Assembly (NCBI GenBank): GCA_002270565.1
Contig: NQMI01000011.1
Span: forward strand, 415,055 to 479,054
Length of the DNA: 64,000 bases
Source: Stenocarpella maydis
Lineage: Eukaryota > Ascomycota > Sordariomycetes > Diaporthales > Diaporthaceae
Direction: 5' to 3'
Below are positions 1-11,692 of this stretch, piece after piece; positions within the stretch are counted from its first letter, which is position 1, and each line of letters starts with the position of its first letter. The notes under the pieces are model-generated. The model saw only the letters and a list, made by a program, of their open reading frames with translations, made no database searches and was not told the origin of the DNA. The position numbers and the translations under genes were made by a program.

Positions 1-1288
1 CGTGGCTGTCGGGACACGGCAGCTTGCTCCTCCTCCTCCTCCTCCTCCTCCTCTCCTCCTCCTCCACCACCACCACCACCACCACCGTTACAGATTTGGA
101 TCCTGTACGCTACCGTGCCCTTCTCCTGCTAGTCATTCCCCCTCGACTCTCGAACATCGCCTACACATTTGACACTACCGCCTCGCGAAAACCACACTAT
201 TTGCCGCCTAGACACTGTCATTTCTGCTGCATGAACACACGTCTCCACCTTCGTGATCGGCACCTGCGAGCCCCATTCTCGTCCGGAGTCTGAGCCTGTC
301 AACCTGTGTGTGAGCCAGTTGCTGCCCTCTGTCCCTGTCCTGTGTGCGCCGTCATGGTCGCCTCGTGCGGGTTTTTTTTCCCCACGATACCGCCGTACTC
401 GAATCCCATGATCCTGACAGCCAATCCAGTCACAAAGGGGGGCCATCTGTCTCCTGCCCGTCCAGTAGACCACAACGGCACATCAAAGGTCAGCAAGAGT
501 GGAGCACCAGCCCCGGCCAACTCCTTTGCCCATGATCCCAGAAATGCAGAGGCCCCCGATCCCATCCTTGCCCTGCAACAGCCATTCCCGTGCCCAGACC
601 CGTCGTGCCTGTCCTCCCTTCTCCCAACTCTCCTGACCTAACGCTCCTTTGGTACGAGTACTACCACCATTCCCGCGCGCCCTCAGCCTCCTCTCCCACA
701 TCTTCTCTACGTCCTCACGCTCGTCTCCGGCCCTGGCAAAAAAAAAACCTCCAAACTCCATTCTACCAGCACATCTTATCCTTTCCGAACTGGGGACAGG
801 TCCTCAATTCCGTCTAGCCTTCCACCGCCTCGCTCCCCAAGCCTTGCCTTGCCAATCTTCACTTCTCGACTGACTCTCGTCGCTCTCGGGCCAGCAGCCG
901 CCAACTTCTGGGTCTGCCAACCACCCCGTTACTTGACCAGAGGCCTCGCCTCCACCGGCTTCGACCTGCGCGACCTGCCGTGTCCTGACTGTCTGCAATT
1001 GTCCACGGGACTCTGCCTGCTTGTTAACTTCTTTGCAACCTGCCTGGGCTGATCTGCCCCCTTTCTCACGATACCCTACCGTCCCAGGCCGCCCTGCCTG
1101 CACCGCCTCATCCGGGCCTGCGAACTACTTGTCGACCGCTTGACTGAATTCGACTCTTTCCACCGCTCGCTCACGTCGTCATGCGATTGCGTTGATATAC
1201 TTGCTCCGCTTGAGGCTTTCCTTTGGACTAGACTCCGACCGATCTGCGTCTCAGAGGAAGATACTCGATTGCGGTCTACCAATTCACC
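1..1288. other. 5' flank of the Kelch-like gene, no gene seen
   Basis: Non-coding in appearance. It opens with a CTC/TCC microsatellite running into a CAC microsatellite. The rest is pyrimidine-rich with many short CT tracts, as expected of a fungal promoter and 5' UTR for the gene starting at 1289. Short open frames on both strands show no family features. Confidence 0.6.
27..87. repeat. (CTC)n-(CAC)n compound microsatellite
   Basis: Two abutting trinucleotide runs, CTC/TCC at about 27-65 and CAC at about 64-87, seen directly. It lies 1.2 kb upstream of the first gene and is probably promoter-region simple sequence. Confidence 0.9.
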
Positions 1289-3595
1289 ATGTCGACGTCC
1301 CACTCGGCGGCCGGGCAGCCTAAGCCAAAGGTTGCACTGAACAACATATGTTCTGTCGTATATAATAACACGCTTTATACTTACTCGGCAGATGCTTTCC
1401 AATCGCTGAGCCTGGAGAAAGGATCCGAATGGGAGACATTGAAGCAGGGAGAAGGCGTATCCGGAGCCGCCTGTGTCGGGTCGAAGGACGCATTTTACGT
1501 CGTCGGCGGGACTGGAGGCTCCTCCGACTACCGGGGCCTGCAGAGATACACATACTCGACCGGCACCTGGGACTCGATCAACCCCGTTGTCCCTGTCACG
1601 CAGAACAGGACCAACCACGGCGCCGTCTATCTCGAAGGCTCCAACTCCATCGTTGTCTATGCTGGTAGCCAGGCCGGCGACCCGAACCCTTCGACACAGA
1701 CCTTCAGCATCAGCGCCGTCGAGCCCTACGGTGTGCTCGCTTACCAAAACGAAGGTGCACCTCCGACGTCGAAGCCTATATTGCTTCCATGGTCCGACCG
1801 ACAAGCTGTCATGGTTGGCGGCAGTCCCACAAACACTCAGGTCATGCTGTTCACAGTCGGTGCTGGATGGTCCAACTCCGGGGCCACACTGGCGTCTCCG
1901 TTGAAGACAGGCGCTGAGCCATGGCAGGCCGTTCTGGTTACGGGTGACGACGGCTCCAAAAACCTCATCACCTTTGACATGTCAGTGTCACCAAACGTTG
2001 CCAACCGCACCGTTCTCATTGACGAGCACGGGGCACCTGTTACCAAAGCCGTGGCTATCACGAAGCGATCAGATGACCACAGATGGTCGCGTCAGGATGA
2101 AATCGAACGTAGGGCAGACCTGACACAAGCGACTTGGCCAAGCTACAATTCCACCTACGCGTCTACAGCAGTCCGAAGCAACTACGCCGCAGCGCAAGGA
2201 GATAACGGGCAGGTCGTCCTTTCGGGCGGCAACACGAATGATGTCTTGTGTATTTTTAACGCAAAAGCCAACAGCTGGGTCAATGCGACGGCGCTTCTGG
2301 CCGACGACGAACAGAAGATTCTCTCCGTCTCGACGTCATCCTCTTCCTCGTCCACTGCCACTGCAACTTCGACAGCACCAAGTGGCACCCTGTTTGCCAC
2401 TCTGAGCCCTACAGCCACGCCAGAGACCAGCGCGGCCGCTGGGACCGCGTCGACCCCTACCCATTCGTCATCCACCACATCGAGCTCCTCGTCCGGGCTT
2501 GGCACCAATGGTATCCTGGGTGTTGTCCTCGGCTCGATCGGAGGCGCCATCGTCCTCTTGATCCTGCTGTACTGCCAGATTCGGAAGCGCAAGAGAACAC
2601 AACTTTTTATCCAGGCCGGCCACGCCAGACGATCCAGCGGTGCTTCGGAGAAGCCGGAGAAGGAGGGGATGGCTGTCGTGACAGAAAGCTACCCGCGCTC
2701 GCCTACTAACCCCACGTTCATGCGTGGGCACCAACCCAAGGCCTCAGCAGCGTCGTTCTCATCAATGGCGATTTTGATGGGCAAGGGACCTAAGAGCTCA
2801 ATGGAAGGAGGGCCCAGACCCAGTTCCAGCAAAGGGCAGATGAAGACGATGGGTGGCATGGGTCAGATGCCGCCGATGCGTCCTGTCCCTGCCCTTGCAC
2901 CAGATCTCAGGGACGAGAAGGGCGTATCCTTCGCCGAAGACACGGCTGAGCCTCGCCCCGGTTTACGCGTGCCCGCCGATCAGCAGGATGGGGTGCGACG
3001 GAGCTCCGGCTGGAACCGCTACTGGTCAGGCGATAGTGCCGCGCTCAACCTCCTGGGCTACGGCAACGGGCAGCAGACGAACAGGAACACGGTCGCCTCG
3101 GAGGGTTCTCACTACTCTGCAAACGGTTCTAGCATCGACCCGCGGTACCGCATGACCAAGGACAGTGCAACAGTTCCACCATTAAACGTCGACGATGGAA
3201 GGCCTCGATTCAGTCGCGTTAATTCCGGATCCCCGACCGTCAGCCACTATCCCGCCGCCGTCAAGCAGCACATGAGCGCCGAATACAGCGACCGGGATAG
3301 CCGTGGCTCCGACTTGTCCGGTTACTCCAGCGGCATACCTGCGAGTGTACAGGACTCTTGGGATCCAACCGCGGCCTCGAAGCCCTGGGCAGGTGGTCGT
3401 GCGACGAGCAGCATGTACAGCAACGCATTCCCCATGCCTCCCAAGGCAAGCGAACAGCGACCACCAATGCCACGTCAAGTCCCGAGTGGCATAAGCCAGC
3501 AACCACAGCTTGAGAGGGCGGACACTACGGACATGAGCTGGCTGAATATTGGCCAGCAGCAATATCAACAGCAACAACAACAATACCCCAACTAA
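1289..3595 (+). CDS. Kelch-repeat-like single-pass membrane protein
   Basis: A 768-residue intronless frame. Residues 1-340 contain recurring Kelch-blade-like motifs (VVYNNTLYTYS, AFYVVGGTGG, YSTGTWDSI, GQVVLSGGNTNDVLCIFNAKANSW), suggesting a beta-propeller. Then comes a Ser/Thr-rich stalk (about 345-400), one hydrophobic helix (about 405-428, GILGVVLGSIGGAIVLLILLY) and a basic stop-transfer stretch RKRKR. A roughly 330-residue low-complexity tail ends in polyQ. This fits a family of fungal Kelch-ectodomain membrane proteins, often annotated only as Kelch or galactose-oxidase-like. Several N-x-S/T sequons precede the helix. No signal peptide is visible after the chosen ATG, which is odd for this layout, so a missed upstream exon is possible. 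The specific function is unknown; a cell-surface or wall-sensing role would be inference only. Confidence 0.8.
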   Translation: MSTSHSAAGQPKPKVALNNICSVVYNNTLYTYSADAFQSLSLEKGSEWETLKQGEGVSGAACVGSKDAFYVVGGTGGSSDYRGLQRYTYSTGTWDSINPVVPVTQNRTNHGAVYLEGSNSIVVYAGSQAGDPNPSTQTFSISAVEPYGVLAYQNEGAPPTSKPILLPWSDRQAVMVGGSPTNTQVMLFTVGAGWSNSGATLASPLKTGAEPWQAVLVTGDDGSKNLITFDMSVSPNVANRTVLIDEHGAPVTKAVAITKRSDDHRWSRQDEIERRADLTQATWPSYNSTYASTAVRSNYAAAQGDNGQVVLSGGNTNDVLCIFNAKANSWVNATALLADDEQKILSVSTSSSSSSTATATSTAPSGTLFATLSPTATPETSAAAGTASTPTHSSSTTSSSSSGLGTNGILGVVLGSIGGAIVLLILLYCQIRKRKRTQLFIQAGHARRSSGASEKPEKEGMAVVTESYPRSPTNPTFMRGHQPKASAASFSSMAILMGKGPKSSMEGGPRPSSSKGQMKTMGGMGQMPPMRPVPALAPDLRDEKGVSFAEDTAEPRPGLRVPADQQDGVRRSSGWNRYWSGDSAALNLLGYGNGQQTNRNTVASEGSHYSANGSSIDPRYRMTKDSATVPPLNVDDGRPRFSRVNSGSPTVSHYPAAVKQHMSAEYSDRDSRGSDLSGYSSGIPASVQDSWDPTAASKPWAGGRATSSMYSNAFPMPPKASEQRPPMPRQVPSGISQQPQLERADTTDMSWLNIGQQQYQQQQQQYPN

Positions 3596-6500
3596 TCCCG
3601 TTGCTCACTAGCCTCCAGTCACTACAGCACTCATATTTTATCCATCACTTATACCCAACATCCTTTTCTCATACTCTTCTAATTGCCTGCGGTACTGGAC
3701 TTTTTTCCTTTACAGGCGAAAGCATGCTCTAGAGCTCTCGTCACCATTTTAGAAAGAGGATGGTGCCTGTAGCAAACCGATCCTGAGAAGCTGCACAGGA
3801 CACGCGACCAAGCAACTCCGTGTCGCTTCAATACGCCAATGTCCAAGGGCAGAAACACCCCGTCACGCACAATCTGGGGTCTTAATCGTCGGTTTCAGCC
3901 ATCCCGCCAGGCACTTCCGTCGCCTCCGCCAGCCTCCGTGCTGCAGAGGACAAGTCGGCATCCCCGAATCTTGTTGTCGTCACAGCATCATCTCATCAGC
4001 GTCTCACGTGTCTGTACTATCATCACTTCGATTCTCATTGCACATATTTCATGCAGCTCGACCTTTTTTCTTTTCTGCGTCATGTCTCTTGCGGTTGGCC
4101 CAGGTTAGGCCAGCCAAATTCTATACATACATTCGCTCATGCTCTATGATATCCACGCAACCCGTCCTATCAATAACATGTTCGGACCGGTGGCACATCT
4201 GCATCATCTTGGAAGCGTTGTTCAACTTTTTCTTTTGCCGTTCCGTTTCCAGAAGGTTGAAATATTGTCGGAGGCGTCATAATGCATCAGCCTCCTATAG
4301 GCTCGATGTCCCACGGTGCAGGGTGTTGTTGGTGGCGGAGGGCAGAAGAGACCAGGGACAATCTATCCGGGATAAAAAGGTGCATGTGGAGGCCGGTGGA
4401 TGATGGTCGAGATTGCGAGGCGAGGAAAGAAGCGTGTCCTCTGCCTTGACCTACCTATCTATCTGTCTGTATATCCTGGCGCATTAAGAGCGACGAGAGC
4501 CAGATTAGTCTACGAACGTAAATATATTCCGAAGCTAGATAAGTTTCTCCGATTCCTAGAGCAAGCATGACCTCGGGCCAGCTGCGCTGCCATCTCACAT
4601 ATAGGTCTAGGGTCCCAGACAAGAGGCACCTGCCGCCTTGGCCATTCTGCTATCTGGCTGGCTCTCTATTGCCAGCGGCCCCAGGCTCGCCTCTCTTAGC
4701 AATCGGCCTCGTGTCTTGATCCATGGTGTTCCCATATGCCCTCAGGAGGGAGGGGAGAGACGCGGCCGACGCGATCACCTCGTGCACGTGGCCGTGGCTC
4801 GAGACTGACCTACCCGCTGGGCTTGCGATACTCCTCAGGGCATGGCCGACCCCCAGCATATTGCAGGTGTTCCCGTCGGCACCAGACTCCCAGCGGCGAG
4901 GCCACCACCGAGGCGCAAGGTGATGGTCGGTGATGGGGGCAACACCGGGGACCCTGTGGCGCCCGGACACATGACGCCGGTTGCTGGGCAGGTAGGTATT
5001 CAATTCTGCGACCGCGACCTACCTGCCGACGCGCTGAGGCCTGATCCCTTGAGGTGTGATCACTTGAACCCATGGAAACAGGGCGTATGGACACCGGTAT
5101 ATTATTCGCGCCACGGCGAATCGGAGACTGTCACCTAGCCCAGTTCGTACAACCGCATATCGTACAACACATTTTGCTAGGAGTTGGTGTAAGGTGTGGC
5201 TATTGGAATTTCCGCAGGGAGGGAGTGTTGGGTAATGTATTACTGTACCGTGTCTCTGTTTCTGCGGGCGTGAGTACTTCCCATTTCGTCCCTAACTTTG
5301 GCGATGAATTATTGTTCATATCCAACGCCAAGTAGGAACAGTCGGCCGAGTACTTGGGTGCCCTAGGCAGTCTCTTAGTCGAGACTGGCAGCAACTGAAT
5401 CTTGGCAAGCAAGTATCACGGTCGAGGTGGCGGTAGACACTGCCAAAGACACGGCCGCAATGAGGATCTCTGGAGCAGCTGGATTTGGATTCGGTATTCA
5501 CTCAGGTCTATCTAAGCATTGGAAAAGGCCCACGATGGACAAATAAGATCCAACCTGCTCGTTAATGCAAGGGCAGACCTACCTAGCGGCCGCTAACGGA
5601 CCAGCATCAAAGTGACAGACGATGCCAGACCCGTTCCCTCTGAGGATGCTACGATCGAAAGTGCCACGCATGGACTCACCTATATCAGAGGAAATGTCAG
5701 CTTCACCAAGTCCCTCAAAACAACGGCCGACGCACACGTGCTCCCTCTCAGCAAAAACGACAAGAACGAACAGCCCACAACCAGTCCTTGATCAGAAACC
5801 CAGATTTAAAGCACTACCGTCCCCACCCCTCCGCCACACCACGGCCCCGCGCGATCCCCGCCAGCATGTGACGATGCAGGCGTTCCCAACTCTGAGTGGA
5901 AGGGTAGGGTCCGCCGAGGCGTGCTGCGGAGGCAAGCCGAGGGGGGTTAACTTGACTTTTACACCAAGCAAAGACCCCGGGGACAGTCTCAGACGGCTCT
6001 TCCTATTTCGAGAATTGAAGGGTTCTCAAATGCAAAGATTTGAGACTCATCATGTAAGGTGGTTTGGGGGGGCGGCACCTCCCGAGGAGGGGGACCATGA
6101 CGTGCGCGATGGGGAACCAGAGGTCGAGCTTACCCTGGTTTGGTTCCGACCTGGCAAGGAAGGGGGTGATCGGTGATCATCAAAGAGAGCGGTCGGCCGG
6201 TCTGTTGGCGACGGGTCCATGACAGCATCACGCCGCGCCGCATCGCACCACACATCGCAGACAACGCATCAGATGGGCCACAACGGGCAGAGCCTCAACC
6301 CGAAGCGGGGGAGAAGAAAGGAGAGGAGAGGGCCCGCCGGCCGGAGGCATCCCATCGAAGCCGGAGGGGGTGGGGATGCGCGATGTTGGATCGCGCATCA
6401 GACCAGTGGTCGCTTGAAACATGGCTGTGCCTGCATCAGACAGTCGCAGCGTGGCTAGCTGCCCGGGTGGTGGTGCATGATGGGATGGGGGCGAGGAAAG

Positions 6501-7367
6501 GTTGGCTTAGAGTTCAGGGAAACGAGCCGGTGGTGGGAAAACCTTTCATTTGACCCCGGCAAAATAAAGGCGGTCACGGTGTATTTGAGCCTCAAAAAGC
6601 GGGCCCGGAGAGTGAGAGACAGCGCAACCATGCACATGAGCTGCACATGCAGCTGTTGGTGGCGGCAGCACTGCCCTAGTACGGCCTAGCAGCAGCAGCA
6701 TTGCCTCTCCCGCATCACACTGCAGCAATCGTTGGCGTTGGCGTCTCGTATAGACAGACACAGGGCCCAATACGGAAGCAACTGGGCGCAGCACCACCTC
6801 TCTCATTGTACTACCAGCACTACATCATCATTCAGAAACGGGGTCAAGTTAGCAATGGTACTGACTGACTGACTGACTGACTGACGTGCATGGTCTTGTC
6901 TGATTTGTGATGAGTTTCTACCGAGTGCCACCATGTTTGCTTGTCAAACCTCCCATCAATTAATTACCCAAGATCCTGGAATGTATAGCAAAATCCGGCC
7001 CCAATAGGTGGGATTTGCGGCTTTAAAGGTGGTTTTTTTTTTTTGTTCTTTTCTTTCCTTGAACAATTTTCCTTCCTTCCTTCCCATCTCAAAATCTCTC
7101 GAAGGAGGGCCAAAGATGAAGACCAAGTTAGAAGACGCTAGAGCAAATAGAACCACAAAACCCGGTCCCCAGATGAAATGTAGGTATGTTTACAAGAACT
7201 GCACGAGCCAACAACCGTCTTGGAAGGCGCAGCTGCCCAGTCTGGTGCCGCCATCAGTCGCCGCCGCCGCTTCTGCACGCTCGCCATCGTTAAATCGTAA
7301 ATAAAAACATCGTCGCTGCTTTTGAAGTAGTCACCACTATATGCTGCCGGGAACCCTCTGCGACAGT
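3596..7367. other. Long intergenic region, no supported gene
   Basis: About 3.8 kb between the convergent 3' ends of the Kelch-like gene and the C2H2 regulator. It holds mixed-composition DNA, CT-rich and G-rich tracts, and an ACTG tetranucleotide repeat near 6860. The longest frame (5622-6176, 184 codons) has no recognisable domain or typical codon bias, and I do not call it. A non-coding RNA or a degenerate gene cannot be excluded. Confidence 0.5.
6860..6885. repeat. (ACTG)6.5 tetranucleotide repeat
   Basis: Six and a half perfect tandem copies of ACTG, in intergenic DNA about 480 bp beyond the stop codon of the C2H2 gene. Confidence 0.95.
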
Positions 7368-9800
7368 TTAGTGTTGAGAGTATCCGTACTGGTTGGCGGA
7401 CCAATCAACGCCCCAGAACTCTTGCGAGTTTGGCTGCGAGTAGCCGGCCGCGACAGAAGGCATCTCGTTGCTGAAGAGCGGAGACTCGTTGGACGTCATG
7501 GGCTTGGCCTCGGTAGTCGGTGGGAACAGCAGGAAGTCTGCTCCGCCATTCATGCCCACAGGGATATCATCAAACGTCTCGTCAACATCTGCCAGAGAGT
7601 GAGGAGTGTATAGCATCGCGTTGCCCTGTCCGATGGGTGAGATGTGAGGCGCAACCTGCGTCTTGCAGAGTTCTGCCTCGGAGAAGGCGGCAAACTGCAT
7701 GGCGAGCTCCTTGTTAAATGTCGGCGCCGGCACTTGCGCCTGGTTTGCGCTGTAGATGTCGTCCCACTGGTAGTCCGTGGTGGACGCGTCCTGGAAGGTG
7801 ATTGAGGAGCTATCCAGGCCGGGGTCTGTGATCGGAGTTGCGTTGTCAACCGGCGAGTAGTCAGAGTAGTCCATGGTGTCCATTGGGTCCAGCTGGATCT
7901 CCTGGGGCAGTGAGTTGAAGTTGAAGGGCTCCGACTCTGGGATATAGGCAGGGAACTCAATGCCGTGGGGTGGGTACTGGAGCCTCTCCTCGGGAGGGGT
8001 TGCCATCCCAACACTGGGGTTGCTGATGGGCGTGGGCAGGCCCTGGATCTGGGGCGTCCTGTGTGAGACGCTGCCAGACTTGCTTGCCGTCTTCTTGCCG
8101 CCATTTGTCTTGGTCCTCACGTACTGCCAGCCATGGGCCTTCTCCATGTGCTGCTTGCAGTTGGACTCGCGCTTGGACTTGTAGGGGCAAGGAGGGAACA
8201 GGCACTTGTACATCGGTGGGTCAATCGAGTGCTTATCGTTGCAGTGACGATCCATCTCCTTCTCCGTGGGCCAGCCATACTCGTGGTACTTGCAGGACTC
8301 GATGGGGCACTTCCAAGGCCGAGAGTGGGTCTTCTCGTGCTTGGTCAGGTCGCAGGGTCGCTTGAATTCTCTGGTGCAGCCAGGCTCGCGGCATTTTTTG
8401 GGCGCAAGCTCCTCCGGGCTCGCATTCTTCTTCCGCCGGGCCATGGACCGCATGATCTCATCCTCGTCGGCCGCTTCCTCTGAAGCGGATCGCTTGACCT
8501 TGACCGGGCCGTCATTGTCGTCATCCATCTCGACAACTTCGCCAGTGGCTAGCGAGATGGCCTTGCCGTCCTTATTCACACGTACTAGCTGTACGGGCCG
8601 GCCATTGACATGGATGCCGCCGTGCAGTTTGATCTCGTCGGAGCTGGTCATGCTGTTAGCAAAGGTCGGGCCAGGGAGAACAGGAGGGTGAGCATACGCA
8701 TTGACGTCCATGGTGTCTCCGGCAGACGACTTGTCCTTGGCGTCAGCGATTTGTTTGGCGTAGACTTGAAGTTGTTCCACAAGATCGATAAAGTATCCGC
8801 TTCCGTAAGGAGTGTCGCGAGGTCGAGTTTGTTCCCTGTCGCTGAGGTACTCAACAGTCGCCTGGATGCAGTGGACCGTGGTGAGGCAGAAGTCGAGCCA
8901 CAGATCTGCAACTTTGGTGCTCTCCTTTGAAAACAGGGCCCGATAAGTATCTCCGCGAATACCAAGATGTCTTTGGACCTCACTTACAGGTGCAATAAGC
9001 AGAAGTGTCTTCTCGAGGTCTCGAAGACAAAGGATCTCCTTCTCCTTGATCCTCCTGGGACAATCAATAACAAGTGGGTGGAAGGTCTTGAGTTCAGGCT
9101 TTGCAAGAAGCGGTTTCAGGATATGCTCGCAGATTTTGTTTGTGGCCCGGGTGCTGAGGCCAGGCAGGGTGGTGGTTGCAGCCGCGGAGCGTGTGACAGT
9201 GGACGGCTTGACGGCTAGCGTCTTGCCCTTCTTGCCAGAGTCTGCGGCGGCTTTGTCCTTAGATGTCGCTACAGAAGTACCGAGACCGCTGTCTGAATCG
9301 TGGTGTCTCGCTGGGCGACGAAGGGTGGACCGCGGGCGCAGCACGCGGCGCTCCTTATCAGGCTCGTCCAACATGGCGACCGAGTGCTTGAGGAGGCCGT
9401 CGGGGAAGGGGAAGGTCTTGTCGACCAAGGTCTTGGACTCGTCCTGGGAGGCCGACGACAGGGTCTGGTCGATGGTGTCGAGGGTGATACGCATGCGTCG
9501 CTTGTGGGCATCGATCACATCATCCAGGCTGGTCTGTGATCGACGGGGCAGAGACGGGGGTCTGAAGGCGGCAACGTCTGAGCCAGGAGATGTAGGAGAG
9601 TGGAAGGTGAGGCCTTTCCGGAGGGGCATGTTGGTCTTAAGGGACAAGGCCCCGTCCGGGTGAGTCGCCGGAGTCCTACGAGGATTGGACATGTTGTGCC
9701 GGCTGGGGGTGGGGTTGGCTAAGGACTGAATGGTTCTGGCTGGGACGGAACACTGTGTCGACTGCGGCAGGCTGGCCAGGGTCAGCGATTTGTCTTGCAT
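7368..9800 (-). CDS. C2H2 zinc-finger transcription factor
   Basis: An 810-residue intronless frame. Residues about 468-555 hold three consecutive C2H2-type fingers: CREPGC...HEKTH, then CPIESC...H..KH, then CLFPPC...H..AH. The unusually long second and third fingers are typical of a fungal C2H2 regulator family. An acidic and nuclear-localisation-like stretch (EMDDDNDGPVKVKR) lies just before them. About 240 residues of Pro/Gln/Asp-rich sequence follow, which may be an activation region. The N-terminal half has a predicted helical block (about 225-330) of unknown function. The start is uncertain: a second in-frame ATG at 9692 (MSNPRRTP) is equally plausible. A GTAAGT lies within the coding strand near 8985, but the frame reads through it and no intron is needed. 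I cannot name an orthologue. The long, GC-skewed upstream region suggests complex regulation. Confidence 0.88.
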   Translation of the reverse strand: MQDKSLTLASLPQSTQCSVPARTIQSLANPTPSRHNMSNPRRTPATHPDGALSLKTNMPLRKGLTFHSPTSPGSDVAAFRPPSLPRRSQTSLDDVIDAHKRRMRITLDTIDQTLSSASQDESKTLVDKTFPFPDGLLKHSVAMLDEPDKERRVLRPRSTLRRPARHHDSDSGLGTSVATSKDKAAADSGKKGKTLAVKPSTVTRSAAATTTLPGLSTRATNKICEHILKPLLAKPELKTFHPLVIDCPRRIKEKEILCLRDLEKTLLLIAPVSEVQRHLGIRGDTYRALFSKESTKVADLWLDFCLTTVHCIQATVEYLSDREQTRPRDTPYGSGYFIDLVEQLQVYAKQIADAKDKSSAGDTMDVNAYAHPPVLPGPTFANSMTSSDEIKLHGGIHVNGRPVQLVRVNKDGKAISLATGEVVEMDDDNDGPVKVKRSASEEAADEDEIMRSMARRKKNASPEELAPKKCREPGCTREFKRPCDLTKHEKTHSRPWKCPIESCKYHEYGWPTEKEMDRHCNDKHSIDPPMYKCLFPPCPYKSKRESNCKQHMEKAHGWQYVRTKTNGGKKTASKSGSVSHRTPQIQGLPTPISNPSVGMATPPEERLQYPPHGIEFPAYIPESEPFNFNSLPQEIQLDPMDTMDYSDYSPVDNATPITDPGLDSSSITFQDASTTDYQWDDIYSANQAQVPAPTFNKELAMQFAAFSEAELCKTQVAPHISPIGQGNAMLYTPHSLADVDETFDDIPVGMNGGADFLLFPPTTEAKPMTSNESPLFSNEMPSVAAGYSQPNSQEFWGVDWSANQYGYSQH

Positions 9801-11666
9801 GTAAGGCTGAGGGCGGGAGATGGTTCGGCGGGGGGTGAGTCACACGGGTGCGTCGATAGTACGAGCGGAGGTGCAGATATGTGGCCCCGATCTCGTCTCG
9901 TCTGTGACGACACACGGTGAGGCCAAAGATTGGCCGACTCAAGTCGGCTTGGGGACGTGGGGATGATGAGGAGCAGGCGGGGGGGACTGCCACAACAGAA
10001 AGACGGGGGGGGGTATGGAGAGGACAGAGGGAGAATGGAGCCCTTACGCTGGCAGACAGACAGTCGGCACACTACGTTATGGACACGGCTGCGAGTTCAC
10101 AGGCCCAGCTGACGGCCTGTGTCAGATGTGAATCGGGGTCTGGATGTCTCCTCGATATGAGATGTCGCGAGTTGTCCAGGGCCACGTCCGGAATTGCAAG
10201 GAAGTGGCAGGTGGCGGGGGATGAGGCCAGATAAAGGGCAGATCTAGGACTTCTTGAAGACGAGGAAGAAGCCGGAGAGGGCCCGGAGAGGGCACGGGAG
10301 AGCAGGACGACGACGGGTTGGGTGGCCAACGAGGCTCGGGTGTGAGACGGCGGGAGGTGTCTGGGGTTTGGCCTCAGGGGGGTCTGTTGAGGTCTCTCTC
10401 TCCGCTCTTCGCTCTCTGGGACAAGCAAAATCAAGTCAGGTGGCCTCAGGACGCTCGGGAGTCAGCAACAGCAGCAGGAGGAGGACGGAAGAAGGTTTTT
10501 AGAGGGTGGGCAAATCACACGAGGACGAGGACGGACGCGACGAAATGAGGTTGAAGAGGAGAGAAGACGTAAGTGGAGGTAGGAAGGGTTGCAGGTGCTG
10601 GGAATGCGCGGACCGCACGGCGCAGAGGTTTAGGCAACAGCGACCGACCCGGCTCGATGGGGCCTAGCTCGAGCGGGTGGACCCTGCGGTGGGATGAGCC
10701 TGGGACCTTCCCTGGCAGCCCTGGACTGCCTTGGACTCCGCCTCGGCCAGGATCAAGTGCTGGGGGCCAGCCCAGGCCGTCCACTCACGAGCGGCAGCGC
10801 CTGCTGCGGTGGCCCGTTGGGATCTAGCGCCAGGGCCCAGACGAGAGATTGTTGGTCCGCTCGCCGACTCCTTGGTCAGCACCGACAACCGTCACGCACC
10901 CGCGCGCCCTCATTCTTGTCTGCTCGTCTGCTTGTCGGCCAAAAGATGAGGCTCTGCTGTGGGGACAGTGACACGTTGTCTCTCTCTCTCTCGCGTCTCT
11001 GTTCCGCCCGACCTTTTCCGTCCGCTCTACTTCTGGTCTGCTTTTCTTTTTGCCCCCGATGCTATTGCGCACCGTCGCATTCCAACCACTCTCACCTCCT
11101 TGCTTGAGTCAGTTGTTTCTTGCACGCTACCGGGGTGCGGGAATGCTCAGTCGGTTGATCTTATCATGCAAATCAATCAATACACTGCAACCACCATTGC
11201 GTACAGGGGAACACGACCACTACCACGAGTATGCGCACAATCAACCATGACCTTGGGGAACCTGCAAGGTTTTGCTCGCCTCTCCTCACACCAAGCCCCT
11301 GGCAGGATGACTGGCAATACCCTCACTCGTCTGCGATGACATCGTGTCGGGTGGCAGTGACGGCCAATCGACTGATCTGCACACTCGCCAAAAAGCTGAC
11401 TGCATCCTCCACTACTCCGTATAGATACCATGTACTAGACACCTACTGTAGCAGGTAGGTACGGGGTGCACGGGTGCGCTACACGCGGCTTAACTTTGTA
11501 CACTTCCCCCGTAGCGCGGCGAGGTACGCTGGCACGTCCCTTGATGAGCAACCCGGCGGGACCATGAGGCGATCCGTGCACGGTCAACTGCGCCCCATCC
11601 CCTGCCCCCCAGCCGTGCCGGTGGGGTTATTAATCTTGACTTGTCTGGGGCAAGCACCTCGGGCCC

Positions 11667-11692
11667 GGAGCTGGAGCTGGAGCTGGAGCTGG
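11667..11692. repeat. (GGAGCT)4 hexanucleotide repeat
   Basis: Four perfect tandem copies of GGAGCT plus two bases, in intergenic DNA. Confidence 0.9.

Noticed and set aside
1076..1804. 242-codon frame antisense to the Kelch-like gene start
   Set aside because: No recognisable motif, and it overlaps a well-supported gene.
5622..6176. 184-codon plus-strand frame in the first large gap
   Set aside because: No domain and weak codon bias; kept only as a remark.
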